A stretch of 64,000 nt of DNA, taken from Azotimanducus chitobiosivorans (GTDB lineage Bacteria; Pseudomonadota; Gammaproteobacteria; Pseudomonadales; Azotimanducaceae). A program made the translations under genes and the position numbers. This document shows, one piece after another, positions 17,111 to 26,726 of this stretch. The notes beneath the pieces were generated by a model. That model did no database searches, was not told where the DNA came from, and saw only the letters and a list, made by a program, of their open reading frames with translations. The DNA lies in NCBI GenBank assembly GCA_965200235.1, contig OZ241339.1, positions 806,001 to 870,000 of the forward strand. Reading direction: 5' to 3'. The first letter of the stretch is position 1, and each line of letters begins with the position of its first letter.

Positions 17111-18172
17111 CTACAAGTGCGCGGCTAGGAACGTTGAAGCATCCTCAAACGCACGCGCTCGCACGGCTTCGTCGCGACCGACGATATAGCCAAACTTGAC
17201 GCAATCTTGAAGCTGTTCGCCGCTCGTGAAGCGGGCTGCGATGCGCTGCGTTCGCGAGGCGCTGTTCGGATAATTGAAAAGCGCCTGTCCATCGACGTGC
17301 GGCACGCCAGCCTCATCGTAGCGCCATTCGCATCCTTGGAGATAGGGCGCGCTCTCGCGAAATGTTCGCGGCGCCTCGTTTTCCCAGGCATGGCCCGCCC
17401 CCGGATAGACGATAGCCGTCACTTCCACGCCAATCGCACGCAGCTCGTCCTCTCGCGCTTGGCAGGCATCGAGGTCATTCGAAGCATCTTCAGTGCCGCG
17501 CAGCGTCAATAGCGGCGCGCCGTTGGTTGCGCTTGTGCCAAGCGCTTGGAAGCACGGGCCGTAGACATCGATATGCACCTTGAAGCCAGGATGCGCGGGT
17601 GCGAGCGCCTCATGGATTCGCGCATCCATCGCGAGGCGGCTCGCCATGCCGCCATAGGAGAAGCCAACAACACCGATTCGCGCGCCGTCGATTCGAGGAT
17701 GCGTGCTAACAAGTTCGAGCGCTGCATAGGCATCGGTGATCAAGTCGAATTCCGTGACCGCCGAGGTGCGGATCACGTAATCGATGTCCTTGGTGAGGCC
17801 GCGCGGCTCGTAGTATTCGATCACGAACGCCGCGATGCCGAGATCGTTCAAGAAGGCCGCGTATTCGTGCTCGCGGCCAGGCTGTATGCCGCCGCTGCCG
17901 GGCAGGATGATCATTGCCGGGGCAAGGCGCTCCGCGCCGCGCGGCAGCGTCAGGTAGCCAAGCCCTGTTGTTGGCGTCGCCGGCGCGCCGCTCAAGATGA
18001 CGTCAAGATCGAACGGACTTGCGCTCGCGATGTAGATTTCGCCTTCATCGTCGCTCTCAAGCGTGGTCTGAGGCGGTGGATAGCCCGGAAACTCTGGCAG
18101 TTCGAATGGCGCTTGCTGCGCGAATATCATCTGAGACGCGATCAGGGCGAGCGTCGCGACGAGGTACTTCAA
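17111..18172 (-). CDS. exported dienelactone-hydrolase-like alpha/beta hydrolase
   Basis: 353 aa with a signal peptide (MKYLVATLALIASQMIFA-QQ). The alpha/beta hydrolase core carries a nucleophile elbow GFSYGG (S172), a candidate acid D229 in RGTEDAS and a histidine H261 in PGAGHAW. AMIILPGSGGIQPGRE forms the oxyanion region. Substrate unknown. The start overlaps the stop of the upstream MFS gene by 4 bp, so SDR-MFS-hydrolase is a likely operon importing and processing an organic compound. Confidence 0.85.
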   Translation of the reverse strand: MKYLVATLALIASQMIFAQQAPFELPEFPGYPPPQTTLESDDEGEIYIASASPFDLDVILSGAPATPTTGLGYLTLPRGAERLAPAMIILPGSGGIQPGREHEYAAFLNDLGIAAFVIEYYEPRGLTKDIDYVIRTSAVTEFDLITDAYAALELVSTHPRIDGARIGVVGFSYGGMASRLAMDARIHEALAPAHPGFKVHIDVYGPCFQALGTSATNGAPLLTLRGTEDASNDLDACQAREDELRAIGVEVTAIVYPGAGHAWENEAPRTFRESAPYLQGCEWRYDEAGVPHVDGQALFNYPNSASRTQRIAARFTSGEQLQDCVKFGYIVGRDEAVRARAFEDASTFLAAHL

Positions 18173-19473
18173 GCGTTGTCTCCATGCGTTGATTCGTGAG
18201 AGTGAAAAGCGCTGCGGTACTGCGCTCCGCCTCGCCAGAATAGATAGCTTCCCATGACCACGGTGACGAGGGTGATCAGCATGGCATAGCGAATTGCTTG
18301 CGCACCAAAGAGCGGCGTCAGTTGATCGCTGAGGAAGCCGACGAGCACGGGTCCGATTCCAAAGCCAATCAAGTTCAGGAGCAGGAGCAGCAAGGCGGAT
18401 GCTTGCGAGCGCAGGTGCGCGGGCGTGAGTGTTTGCACGGCGGCGAATGCAGGGCCGATCCAGAGCGCTGAGACGACTGCGCCCAAGAATTGAAACGCGC
18501 TCGCGACCGGAACGCGAAACTCGCCGATCATCGTATTGTGGCCTTCCGGGTACACAAGGAATACGCCGAGGAAGATTGCCGATAGGCCAGCACCCACCGC
18601 CGGTAGTTTAAGCTGCCAAGCCAAGTCTTTTTTGATCAAGCGATCGCACAAAACGCCGCCGGATACGGCGCCGATGAGCGCGCCGGTCGTGCCTGCCAGT
18701 CCAAGCAATAGCCCTGCTTCCGTGAGCGACAAGCTATGCACGCGAACGAGGAAGCTTGGGAACCATGTCGCCATGCCAAAGCCCGCAATGGAGGTCAGCG
18801 AAGTGGCAAAGGCGATGGCGGCGAATGAGGGAATGCGCCAGAGACGCGCAATGTCCGCTGACAGTTTTGACCGTTTGGGCGGCGGAGGCCGAGGAGGTTC
18901 TTTGATGAGCAGGGCGACGAGCGCGCCAATCAACACGCCCGGCACGCCAAAGAGAATGAATGCCCAGCGCCATCCCATTTGCGCGGCGATCACAGCCCCG
19001 CCGAACAAGCCGATCAAAATGCCGAGCTGCGAGCCGGTTCCATAGATGCCCATTGCCGTCGCACGTTCGCTCGCCGGAAAATAGGACGCGATCAGCGAAT
19101 GCGAAGGCGGCGTGCCGCCCGCTTCGCCAATGCCGACGCCGAATCGATACAGCGCCAGTTGCCAGAAGCTCGCGGCGAGACCGCACAGCGCGGTGGCGGC
19201 GCTCCATACGACCATGGAAATCGCCAGTACATTGCGCCGTGACCAATTGTCGGCAAGCCGAGCCACCGGCACGCCGAGCGTCGCATAAAAGAGCGCGAAG
19301 GCAAGTCCGGTGAGGAAGCCCATGGCGGTGTCCGATGCGCCGAACTCGGTCTTGATCGGTTCCAATAGGATGCTCATCAACTGCCGGTCAATAAACGCGA
19401 ACACAGAAGCGACCAGCAGAACGCCGAGCACGAAGTATCGGTAGCGGCTTGACGAGGTCTGCGACGAAGTCAT
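18169..19473 (-). CDS. MFS transporter (spinster-like)
   Basis: 434 aa with 12 predicted hydrophobic segments. The N-terminal YFVLGVLLVASVFAFIDRQL and the loop DTAMGFLTGLAFALFYA, then RLADNWSRRNVLA, are characteristic of the spinster-type MFS group common in gammaproteobacterial catabolic clusters. Start set at ATG 19473; the longer frame adds 36 non-hydrophobic residues that overlap the SDR gene. Substrate unknown. Confidence 0.88.
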   Translation of the reverse strand: MTSSQTSSSRYRYFVLGVLLVASVFAFIDRQLMSILLEPIKTEFGASDTAMGFLTGLAFALFYATLGVPVARLADNWSRRNVLAISMVVWSAATALCGLAASFWQLALYRFGVGIGEAGGTPPSHSLIASYFPASERATAMGIYGTGSQLGILIGLFGGAVIAAQMGWRWAFILFGVPGVLIGALVALLIKEPPRPPPPKRSKLSADIARLWRIPSFAAIAFATSLTSIAGFGMATWFPSFLVRVHSLSLTEAGLLLGLAGTTGALIGAVSGGVLCDRLIKKDLAWQLKLPAVGAGLSAIFLGVFLVYPEGHNTMIGEFRVPVASAFQFLGAVVSALWIGPAFAAVQTLTPAHLRSQASALLLLLLNLIGFGIGPVLVGFLSDQLTPLFGAQAIRYAMLITLVTVVMGSYLFWRGGAQYRSAFHSHESTHGDNA

Positions 19474-19486
19474 TGATGCGCTCCGG

Positions 19487-20260
19487 TCAGCCAAGAAACG
19501 CTTGTCCGCCGTCCACCGCGATGGTCTGCCCGTTGACGTAGCGCGAGCCGGGGCTGCAAAGCTGCACCACGAATCGCCCAATATCCTCTTCGCATTCGCC
19601 GACGCGCCTTTGCGGGATGCTGCGCTGAAACGCCTCGGCTTCTTCCGGGTTGTTCTCCATCCACCACACGAGTCCCGGAGACTTGGCGTGCGGCAGGATG
19701 ACGTTGGTGCGAATGCCTTCCATGCCCCACTCGCAGGCAGCCGCGCGCGTTAGCGAACGGATGGCCTCTTTGACGGCGGCGTAGGCACCATAGCTCGACA
19801 TGTCCCAGCGCATTGCGGCGGTGCTTGCGAGATTGATGATCGAACCATCGCCCTTCAGATGCGGGTAGGCGAGTTTCATGAGCCTGAAAGTCGCGAGCGG
19901 GCCGGACTCGAAGCCGGCGGTGAATGCTTCGTCGGACACTTGATCGAGCGTGCCAAGCGGCACTTCCTGCGCGTTGTTGATAAGAATGTTAAGTCCGCCG
20001 AGCGTGGCCACACAGGTATCAACCGATCGCCGCAAATCGTCTATCGACTTGACGTTGCACTGAATCGCGATCGCCTTGCCGCCACGCTCTTCTATGGTGC
20101 GCACCGTAGCCTCGAGCTTCTCCAAAGTGCGCCCGGCGACCGCGACACTGACGCCTTCTGCGGCGAGCGCGAAGGCGATGCCTTGACCAACGCCTTGTCC
20201 GGCGCCGGTGACGAGGGCGACCTTATTGTTGAGACTTTTCAGGTTGTCGATCTGGTTCAA
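19487..20260 (-). CDS. short-chain dehydrogenase/reductase
   Basis: 257 aa classical SDR. The cofactor loop is TGAGQGVGQG (residues 19-28), with NNAQ in place of the common NNAG. The catalytic S146, Y160 and K164 are in STAAM and YAAVK. The substrate loop HAKSPGLVWWMENNPEE is unusual in its Trp content. R44 after the second strand suggests NADP(H) is possible. First gene of the SDR-MFS-hydrolase operon. Confidence 0.9.
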   Translation of the reverse strand: MNQIDNLKSLNNKVALVTGAGQGVGQGIAFALAAEGVSVAVAGRTLEKLEATVRTIEERGGKAIAIQCNVKSIDDLRRSVDTCVATLGGLNILINNAQEVPLGTLDQVSDEAFTAGFESGPLATFRLMKLAYPHLKGDGSIINLASTAAMRWDMSSYGAYAAVKEAIRSLTRAAACEWGMEGIRTNVILPHAKSPGLVWWMENNPEEAEAFQRSIPQRRVGECEEDIGRFVVQLCSPGSRYVNGQTIAVDGGQAFLG

Positions 20261-20340
20261 GTGTTCGTTCCTATTCGGAAGGTTTATTGTCCATCGTACA
20301 GTGGCTGTAGGGTTGCGTCGGAGAGTACAAACTCATGTGT

Positions 20341-20380
20341 ACATCATTTTCGAAATGATGTAGGGCTTGATTCAAGCCCT
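20341..20380. repeat. two abutting perfect hairpins
   Basis: ACATCATTT-TCG-AAATGATGT (20341-20361) is followed without gap by AGGGCTTGA-T-TCAAGCCCT (20362-20380). They lie about 80 bp upstream of the SDR start and right before the esterase remnant. They could be a bidirectional terminator, an operator pair, or a repeat remnant. Confidence 0.55.
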
Positions 20381-20401
20381 GCACTTAGATCCATTCAGCC
20401 A

Positions 20402-20683
20402 TGCACAGAACTCAAATATCGCCAAGGCTTCGATAAGGAGTTCCTGCTGGAACCGGGTGAGGTCTACATTGTTGACGTGCCGCTCATCTATATCGGTCAC
20501 ACCATCCCCGCCGGTCATCGACTGCGCATCAACATCCTCGGCACCGAGTTTCCGCTCTACGACCCGAATCCCAACACGGGCGAGCCAATTGCCTCGGCGA
20601 TACGGGTGCGGAAGGCGCGTGTGACGGTGCATCATGACGATGTGATGCCTTCGTATGTGACGCTTCCGGTGGTCGAGTTCTAA
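20402..20683 (+). pseudogene. C-terminal remnant of CocE/NonD-type hydrolase
   Basis: About 93 codons, reading ELKYRQGFDKEFLLEPGEV, then VPLIYIGHTIPAGHRLRINI, then FPLYDPNPNTGEPIA and a proper stop. This is the jelly-roll C-terminal domain of X-Pro dipeptidyl-peptidase/CocE hydrolases. The catalytic alpha/beta domain is absent upstream, where the SDR promoter and hairpins lie. The gene is therefore a 3' scrap. Confidence 0.75.
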
Positions 20684-20749
20684 CGCCTGCCGATTCCGGG
20701 CTCGGTGCCACTCAACCTGCTCTGGGCAGATTTGAAGTATACTTTTGAT

Positions 20750-21943
20750 ATGCCAAACATTTGGATTCATAGAACATTTGAGCCGGTTTTCACCACACCT
20801 GCTCCACAATTGCGGCTTTTTTCCGTTTGGTTGCTCATCGGCCCACGCCAAGTCGGGAAGAGTTCGCTGCTTCATCGGTGCAGCGCCGGATACGCCTACG
20901 TGAATCTTGATGACCTTGCGGTGCGAGCGCGTGCGAACCGTGACCCGGTGCTCTTCATGAAAGATATTGAGCCTCCGTTCATCATTGACGAAATTCAATA
21001 TGCGCCGCAACTTTTAAGTCCAATCAAACAGCTTGTGGATGCGGGAAATCTTGGTCCGGGCGCCATTCGACTGACTGGTTCGCAGAATTTTCAGGTGATG
21101 GAAGGCGTGAGCGAAACGCTTGCCGGGAGAGTGGCAATCCTCAATCTTCTCGGTTTATCGCTCGACGAGAAAGACGGGAATCGCATGGTTTCGCCGAACG
21201 AACACTTCGAGCGCCTGTTGGAGACCGGGTTTCCGAAACTGCACGGTGTCAGGGAGCGGGAGGTTCGAGACCTGTACCTTTCGTCCTACTTGCAAACCTA
21301 CATCGAGCGCGATATTCGAGAGCTTGCGAGAGTCGGGAAACGCAGGGAATTCGAGACATTTGTCAGGCTCTGCGCGCTTCGGACTGGGCGTGTCATCAGC
21401 TTGTCAGATTTGGGCAGGGACGCAATGGTGTCGCCTGCGACCGTGCGCGAATGGCTGAGCCTGCTCGAAGATGGACTGCTCATCAAGCTCTTATACCCAT
21501 ACCACACCAATCGAACCAAGCGAATGACCAAGAGTCCAAAGCTCTACTTCTTGGACGCCGGTCTCGCCGCATGGCTCAGCGGTTGGCGAACCGCCGAACA
21601 AGCGCGGCTTGGCCCGATGGGCGGCTTTCTTTTCGAGACGGGGGTTCTCTGCGAGATTCTGAAGGCCTTTCGCCACCGGGCGCGTGAAGCTGACGTGCAT
21701 TTTTGGCGCACGCGAGATGGTCAAGAGATTGATTTTCTTGTCGAGGCTGACGGCCGAGTGTTTCCGGTCGAAGTCAAGATGGGTTCGCCGGATGCGTCCG
21801 CGCTTGTCAAGCTAGAAGCGGTCTCTAGCCCGAGCTGGCAACCGGGGCAAGTCGTTTCCTTGGCGGCTGAAGATGCGCCGGTGAGCTTGACGCCGGAATG
21901 GCGGCTATGCGCACCGCATAGACTCGATCTGGGACTAACTTAA
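20750..21943 (+). CDS. AAA_14/DUF4143 ATPase
   Basis: 397 aa. N-terminal AAA domain with Walker A LIGPRQVGKSS and Walker B PFIIDEIQYAP, then an RLTGSQNF sensor segment. The C-terminal DUF4143 part has YLSSYLQTYIERDI, a winged-helix-like stretch, and a nuclease-like motif DFLVEADGRVFPVEVK. Function of this common orphan family is not established. It is flanked by a broken esterase on the left and a broken sulfatase on the right, so it probably arrived by insertion. ATG 20750 chosen over the longer frame. Confidence 0.85.
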   Translation: MPNIWIHRTFEPVFTTPAPQLRLFSVWLLIGPRQVGKSSLLHRCSAGYAYVNLDDLAVRARANRDPVLFMKDIEPPFIIDEIQYAPQLLSPIKQLVDAGNLGPGAIRLTGSQNFQVMEGVSETLAGRVAILNLLGLSLDEKDGNRMVSPNEHFERLLETGFPKLHGVREREVRDLYLSSYLQTYIERDIRELARVGKRREFETFVRLCALRTGRVISLSDLGRDAMVSPATVREWLSLLEDGLLIKLLYPYHTNRTKRMTKSPKLYFLDAGLAAWLSGWRTAEQARLGPMGGFLFETGVLCEILKAFRHRAREADVHFWRTRDGQEIDFLVEADGRVFPVEVKMGSPDASALVKLEAVSSPSWQPGQVVSLAAEDAPVSLTPEWRLCAPHRLDLGLT

Positions 21944-22079
21944 GAGTCGAGCGCGTCGAGATTCGGCGTGTGAATTTCTCCGCCGAAGGCACCGATGTCA
22001 GAATAGCCCAAGTCGTCGGCGAGAATCGCCAGAAAGTTGGGGCGCTCCGCATGGGCTTGGGTGAAGAAGCCGCACACAC
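21940..22079 (-). pseudogene. N-terminal remnant of an arylsulfatase
   Basis: Minus strand reads AHAERPNFLAILADDLGYSD then IGAFGGEIHTPNLDALDS and a stop that overlaps the end of the ATPase gene. This is the metal-binding N-terminus of type I sulfatases (the DD pair). The sulfatase CxPSR region and everything after are gone. The break coincides with the 3' end of the DUF4143 ATPase gene. Confidence 0.8.
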
Positions 22080-22154
22080 GGCACTCCCTGTCTTATTCGT
22101 TAATGTGCCTATGCTAAACTCCTAACGTTTTTTAGGTTCTTGTTGAATCGCTTG

Positions 22155-23345
22155 ATGGCGCAGTTCAATCCCTCAGCCCTCCAAAAGTACATCAATAGAA
22201 AGGACCGTACAACACCCCTTTTTTTTGCAGGACGTAGTGAAGAACTTGCGATCGCTCACGCAGCACTCAGCAACCTCAAAGAGGGTGAGACACAAGGCAA
22301 CACAGTTCTATTTCAAGGTGCGCCCGGTGCAGGCAAGACAGCATTGTTGAATCACCTTAGAGAATTGGTGCGAGGTGAATGTGTGACCGCGGAATTGGAT
22401 TCGGCGCTCACACACAGACCGGATGTCGCACTGTTTGAGGTGTTGGAACAAATCGAACCCGACATTGCGGACACACTCCAAAAATCGTATCAACGCACAA
22501 TGCACGGCGACGTGAAGGCAATGGTTGCAGAAGGTGGCGTGTCGTCAGCAACAACGATAATACCACAAGAAGTGACAACTATTCGTCAACTGATGAATTT
22601 GCGGAAAAACCAAAGCAAGCCGCTGCTCTTGTTCCTTGACGAAGCGCAAAACGCGAATGGTGATCTCCCTGACGGAAAAAGTTCGATTCTCCAACAACTC
22701 CATGCGGGGAAATCCGGCAATGTGTCTTTGGTTGCAGGAGGGTTGAGCGACACCGAATCGAAGTTGAGTCAACTTGGTGTCTCAAGACTATCGTTCGGTA
22801 GCACAACGACACTCCAACCGCTGCATGGACAAGAAGTGCTCGCTTCACTTGAAGCGTTTCTCAACAACGAAGAGTTTGGCATTGATCACCACGGAAGCGA
22901 TATAACAGCCCTTCAACAACTCGTCATTGACGAATCCATGGGGTGGCCGCAGCATTTGACAAACACCCTACAGGCCATCAGCGAAGAATTCATCAACGTC
23001 AATGGGCAACTCGCAAAATGCGATATCGATGCAATACAACAACGGTCACAAGCTCGTCGAGAGGATTATTACATAGGTCGAGTAGAAGCTATTCCTCAGC
23101 CTCTTTTATACGAGGTGGTTTCAACAATACCAAAAGGAGGAAGCGTGAAGGAATATGCGGTATATGAAGCCGTTGAACGTGCGTACAAAAACCATCCACT
23201 TATCAATCAAAAATTGCCATATGAGGAAGCGTTTTATATGCTCATTCATCGCGGTGTGCTTCAAGAAGACACAACCGGCGACCTGACAGTGCCTATCCCA
23301 TCCATGCACGACTACATCAAGGACAGAACACGTTCGTGTGAATAG
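22155..23345 (+). CDS. AAA+ ATPase of unknown function
   Basis: About 396 aa (TTG 22140 is an alternative start). Residues ~40-200 form an Orc/AAA_16-like ATPase: FAGRSEELA, Walker A FQGAPGAGKTAL, Walker B LLLFLDEAQN, then a sensor-like SLVAGGLS. The C-terminal half looks helical/winged-helix and has no motif I know. Base composition is visibly more AT-rich and CAA/ACA-rich than neighbours, suggesting transfer. It is convergent with the restriction-modification operon. Confidence 0.75.
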   Translation: MAQFNPSALQKYINRKDRTTPLFFAGRSEELAIAHAALSNLKEGETQGNTVLFQGAPGAGKTALLNHLRELVRGECVTAELDSALTHRPDVALFEVLEQIEPDIADTLQKSYQRTMHGDVKAMVAEGGVSSATTIIPQEVTTIRQLMNLRKNQSKPLLLFLDEAQNANGDLPDGKSSILQQLHAGKSGNVSLVAGGLSDTESKLSQLGVSRLSFGSTTTLQPLHGQEVLASLEAFLNNEEFGIDHHGSDITALQQLVIDESMGWPQHLTNTLQAISEEFINVNGQLAKCDIDAIQQRSQARREDYYIGRVEAIPQPLLYEVVSTIPKGGSVKEYAVYEAVERAYKNHPLINQKLPYEEAFYMLIHRGVLQEDTTGDLTVPIPSMHDYIKDRTRSCE

Positions 23346-23428
23346 AATGTTGTAGACGGGCGATCAGCCACGGCAAGTCAAAGGAGCGAATCGAAGGCTT
23401 GTCACAAGGCAATTGTTTCTTGATTCGT

Positions 23429-26290
23429 TCATCGCTGCGCCCCATTGACATGAATCACCTTCATCACTTCATCGCCCAAGTGGTTGATCGCCTTGACCGC
23501 GATGCGTCCCGAACGTGGCTTGGGAAAAGGCCGGGAAGTGTCCGATTTCAAGCTCAGCCAGGCGTCTTCGTCGATCTCCGCTTTGAGTGTGCGCTTGAGG
23601 TTCTTGTATGGGTCGTTCGCGCCAAGGAAGTAGGCATGACGCACGAAGAAGCTCTCCATGTTGTAGTCGGTGTCCACGAACCAGCAGGCAAGGTCGTCAG
23701 GTTCGCTTGAGCGCACTTCGGCAGTGCGAGGGTCGAAGATGTCGATGCCGCGAATCTTCACGCGAATCTGATTGTCGGGCGCGTCAAGGACTTCAATATC
23801 GGGCTCGCCGAAGATGACGAACAGGTTGCCGTGCTTGGTGTTCTTGAGATCCGTGGACATGTGCAGGTCGGCGTTCATGCGCGCTTTCAGAACGGGGAGC
23901 TTGCCGAGCCGGTTGAATTCAGTGGTTTGGGCGTCGTAGCTGAAGGCACACGCGATGAGCACGTCGAACCGGCAATCGGCTGCTTCGCGCGCTGCTTCGA
24001 TCAGGTCCGCCCGACTCACCGTGCCGTGTTCAGGACCAATAAGAATCGCCGCGCGGCGCAGCTTGTTGCCCTCTTGGTAGTGACCTTCGGCGCAGATGAG
24101 CGTGCCCGGATAGCCTTCGAGCGACTCGAACTCGATCTTGCTCGCCTTGTCCTTCTGCTGGACGCCAGCGATGCGGAGCTGTTCGAGCATGATGCCGAAG
24201 AAGTCGTAGCCGGATATGGCAGGCGGCCCTTCAACGTGATATTCGCCGCGCTGATCTTGGACTTCTGATGACGGCGGAGTGCGGCTCGCGGGTGAGGCTT
24301 CAACCATTCGGTGCGGGTTGAGCGATTCGACTGTGAACGGCCCGGCCACACGGACTTTCTTCTTGTCCTCATACGGTTTGTCGTAGAGCAGCTCGGAATC
24401 TGCGCGCGCCGCAATCGAAGCGTCGATCTCTCGCTGGCGCTCGATGCGAGCTTGCCAGAACTGTTCGAGCGGTTGCTTGGCGCTTGCTGGCCAATCATCG
24501 GTTGCTTCGCGCGGGACTTCCCATTCGAGAAGCTCGGACGCAGGGACTTCTTCGCCGCTCGGTAGAGTGACGCGCTCGTTGGCAGCTTCAAAGCGAACGG
24601 TATCGCCCTTGCGCCCGCCAGTATCGATATGGAATGGTGTTTGGTGGCCTGAGAGTGAGCGGTTGAGGTCGGCGAGCGCGGACTCGACGGCTGGTTGCCG
24701 CGCTTCATAGATGGTGTCGATTTCGCTGTTGTTGGCGATTGATTTCAAAGTGATGTGCGGCACACGCTCGTAGACGAAGCCTTGGTTGATATGTCCGTAG
24801 GTGGGCAGTTCGGATGGCGCTGCACGAGTGACCTCGGCTTCTTTGATCTGCCCGTCTCGGCTGTCGGCGAGCAGGTAGTAGGGGTAGCGTGCGCCCATGA
24901 TGCGCGCGCGGGCGAGGGCGAGGGCGACGCGGGATGTGTCGATGGTGATCCAGCGGCGGCCCCACTGTTCAGCGACGTAGGCGGTGGTGCCGGAGCCGCA
25001 GGTGGGGTCGAGGACGAGGTCGCCGGGGTCGGTGGTCATTAGGATGCAACGTTGAACAAGTTGCGACGAAGATTGAACCACATAAACCTTGGGATCAGCC
25101 CTGCTTTGTACTGCGCCACTGATGTCGTCCCACAAGTTCCCCACGAGCGCAACCCCGAAATCACGATGGAAACGTATGTAGTTGAGTTTCCCAGCTAAGG
25201 ACGATTGCAGTCGTTCGGCGAGGCCCAATCTTTGGAGACCTTTCCGTGTAGTCTTGAACGTCCCTGCACCAGGTTCGAACTGGAACCCGATCCATGTGAA
25301 TGAAGCGACATCACCCTTACCAGCAGGACGGGAACTCGTGATGTTGTCGGACCGATACCTTCTTCCGTCGGCAGCAACTTGAGAGTAGCGACTTTCTGCC
25401 TTTTCGCTTCTGGGCTGGTACGCGGGCCTGAACTTGGCCTCTGCGGGGTTTCGAGTGTACCAAAGCACAAAGTCGGTAGTTGTTCCGAGGAGACTCGCTC
25501 CTTCACTTGTCGTCTTCCTGATGGTAATGAGGCTCGCGAATGTATCTTCTCCAAACACCTCGTCCATGACTGCTCGTACCCGATGCACATTTTCATCGCC
25601 AATCTGAACGAAGATGCTACCGCTCTGGGTCAACAGTTCTCGCGCCACCGTCAGCCGGTCGCGTAGATATGTGAGGTACGAATGAACCCCATCCCGCCAA
25701 GTATCGCGAAACGCCTTGACCTGCTCCGGTTCGCGGGTGATGTGTTCCGTCTTTCCATCCTTCACATCCCGACTCGTCGTGGACCACTGAAAGTTCGAGT
25801 TGAACTTGATGCCATAGGGCGGATCCAAATAAATGCACTGCACCTTCCCGCGCAGCCCTTCGCGTGCGGCAAGGCTCGCCATCACCTGTAGCGAATCGCC
25901 TAAGATCATGCGATTCGACCAATTCTGTTCGTGCTGATAGAACTCGGTCTTGGCGTCAGCATCCGGCAGGCCGTTGAAGTCTGAAAAGAGATCGGGCGCC
26001 TCCTGCGCGCTTTCCTTGCGCAAGTCATCAATCAACGCCTTGGGATGCACTTTCTCCTGAATATAGAGCGGCGGTGCTTGGATATGCAGATCCGACTGAT
26101 CCTGTTCGTACTTGCCCCGCCAGACAAGCTGCGGGTCGAGGTCGTGGTTTCTGCGCTCAAAAGCGACTTGAATAGGTGTCTTGTCCTCATCCCGCACGAG
26201 CGACTCCATCTCCGATGTCGGGATGTTGGTGCGCGACGTTTCCCGATGTGTGATGGCGGTTACGGTTTTCTTCCGTGTCGCTTTTGCCAT
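23429..26290 (-). CDS. mod: type III-like DNA methyltransferase (Mod)
   Basis: 953 aa adenine-type methyltransferase. Motif IV DPPY is at about residue 156 (IYLDPPYGIKF), and the SAM motif DPTCGSGT at about 428, the beta-class order. Between them lies a variable region that should set specificity. A long C-terminal half of unknown structure follows. Start ATG 26290 has GAGG upstream. It is the last gene of res-PIN-mod on the minus strand, with 22 bp after the PIN gene. Confidence 0.9.
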   Translation of the reverse strand: MAKATRKKTVTAITHRETSRTNIPTSEMESLVRDEDKTPIQVAFERRNHDLDPQLVWRGKYEQDQSDLHIQAPPLYIQEKVHPKALIDDLRKESAQEAPDLFSDFNGLPDADAKTEFYQHEQNWSNRMILGDSLQVMASLAAREGLRGKVQCIYLDPPYGIKFNSNFQWSTTSRDVKDGKTEHITREPEQVKAFRDTWRDGVHSYLTYLRDRLTVARELLTQSGSIFVQIGDENVHRVRAVMDEVFGEDTFASLITIRKTTSEGASLLGTTTDFVLWYTRNPAEAKFRPAYQPRSEKAESRYSQVAADGRRYRSDNITSSRPAGKGDVASFTWIGFQFEPGAGTFKTTRKGLQRLGLAERLQSSLAGKLNYIRFHRDFGVALVGNLWDDISGAVQSRADPKVYVVQSSSQLVQRCILMTTDPGDLVLDPTCGSGTTAYVAEQWGRRWITIDTSRVALALARARIMGARYPYYLLADSRDGQIKEAEVTRAAPSELPTYGHINQGFVYERVPHITLKSIANNSEIDTIYEARQPAVESALADLNRSLSGHQTPFHIDTGGRKGDTVRFEAANERVTLPSGEEVPASELLEWEVPREATDDWPASAKQPLEQFWQARIERQREIDASIAARADSELLYDKPYEDKKKVRVAGPFTVESLNPHRMVEASPASRTPPSSEVQDQRGEYHVEGPPAISGYDFFGIMLEQLRIAGVQQKDKASKIEFESLEGYPGTLICAEGHYQEGNKLRRAAILIGPEHGTVSRADLIEAAREAADCRFDVLIACAFSYDAQTTEFNRLGKLPVLKARMNADLHMSTDLKNTKHGNLFVIFGEPDIEVLDAPDNQIRVKIRGIDIFDPRTAEVRSSEPDDLACWFVDTDYNMESFFVRHAYFLGANDPYKNLKRTLKAEIDEDAWLSLKSDTSRPFPKPRSGRIAVKAINHLGDEVMKVIHVNGAQR

Positions 26291-26312
26291 GCTGTGAGCC
26301 TCGACTGAAGTT

Positions 26313-26726
26313 TCAAGAATATTTGAAAGGGTTGAACACTGAGACGCCCAAATCTTCGACATGTTTGACGTTTCTCGTGACCAATGTCAGTCCGTGTACT
26401 TTGGCGGTCGCAGCAAGCAGACAGTCAACATCATGGTCTGCTCGTGCCGCTGTCATCTTGCCCCATTCGTCGGCAATGCGAGCATCCACCGCGAGTATTC
26501 GTCCATGATATTGCTGCTTGATGCTGTCGAGCCAGTTTGAGAGGTGTTCAGCCTTTCGAGGATCGCGAGCACTTGCCCGCTCAATGCCGCGCCGTATCTC
26601 ACCTGTCACCATCACGCTGAGATACAAGTTCGAAGTATCCGTCCCCCTGTACCAGCTCGCGACCTGCTCATCGCATCGGTCTCCCTTGCGAATCTCTGAA
26701 ACCACATTGGTGTCTAGCAGGTACAT
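26313..26726 (-). CDS. PIN-domain toxin (FitB/VapC-like) inside the R-M operon
   Basis: 137 aa PIN ribonuclease. Conserved acids are D5 (LLDTNVVSE), E43 (VTGEIRRGI) and D99/D101 (DHDVDCLLAATA), with TRN at 117-119. The fold is complete and no residue appears lost. The start codon overlaps the res stop by 1 bp and the gene is directly followed by mod. No antitoxin gene is visible on either side, which is unusual for this family. Confidence 0.88.
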   Translation of the reverse strand: MYLLDTNVVSEIRKGDRCDEQVASWYRGTDTSNLYLSVMVTGEIRRGIERASARDPRKAEHLSNWLDSIKQQYHGRILAVDARIADEWGKMTAARADHDVDCLLAATAKVHGLTLVTRNVKHVEDLGVSVFNPFKYS

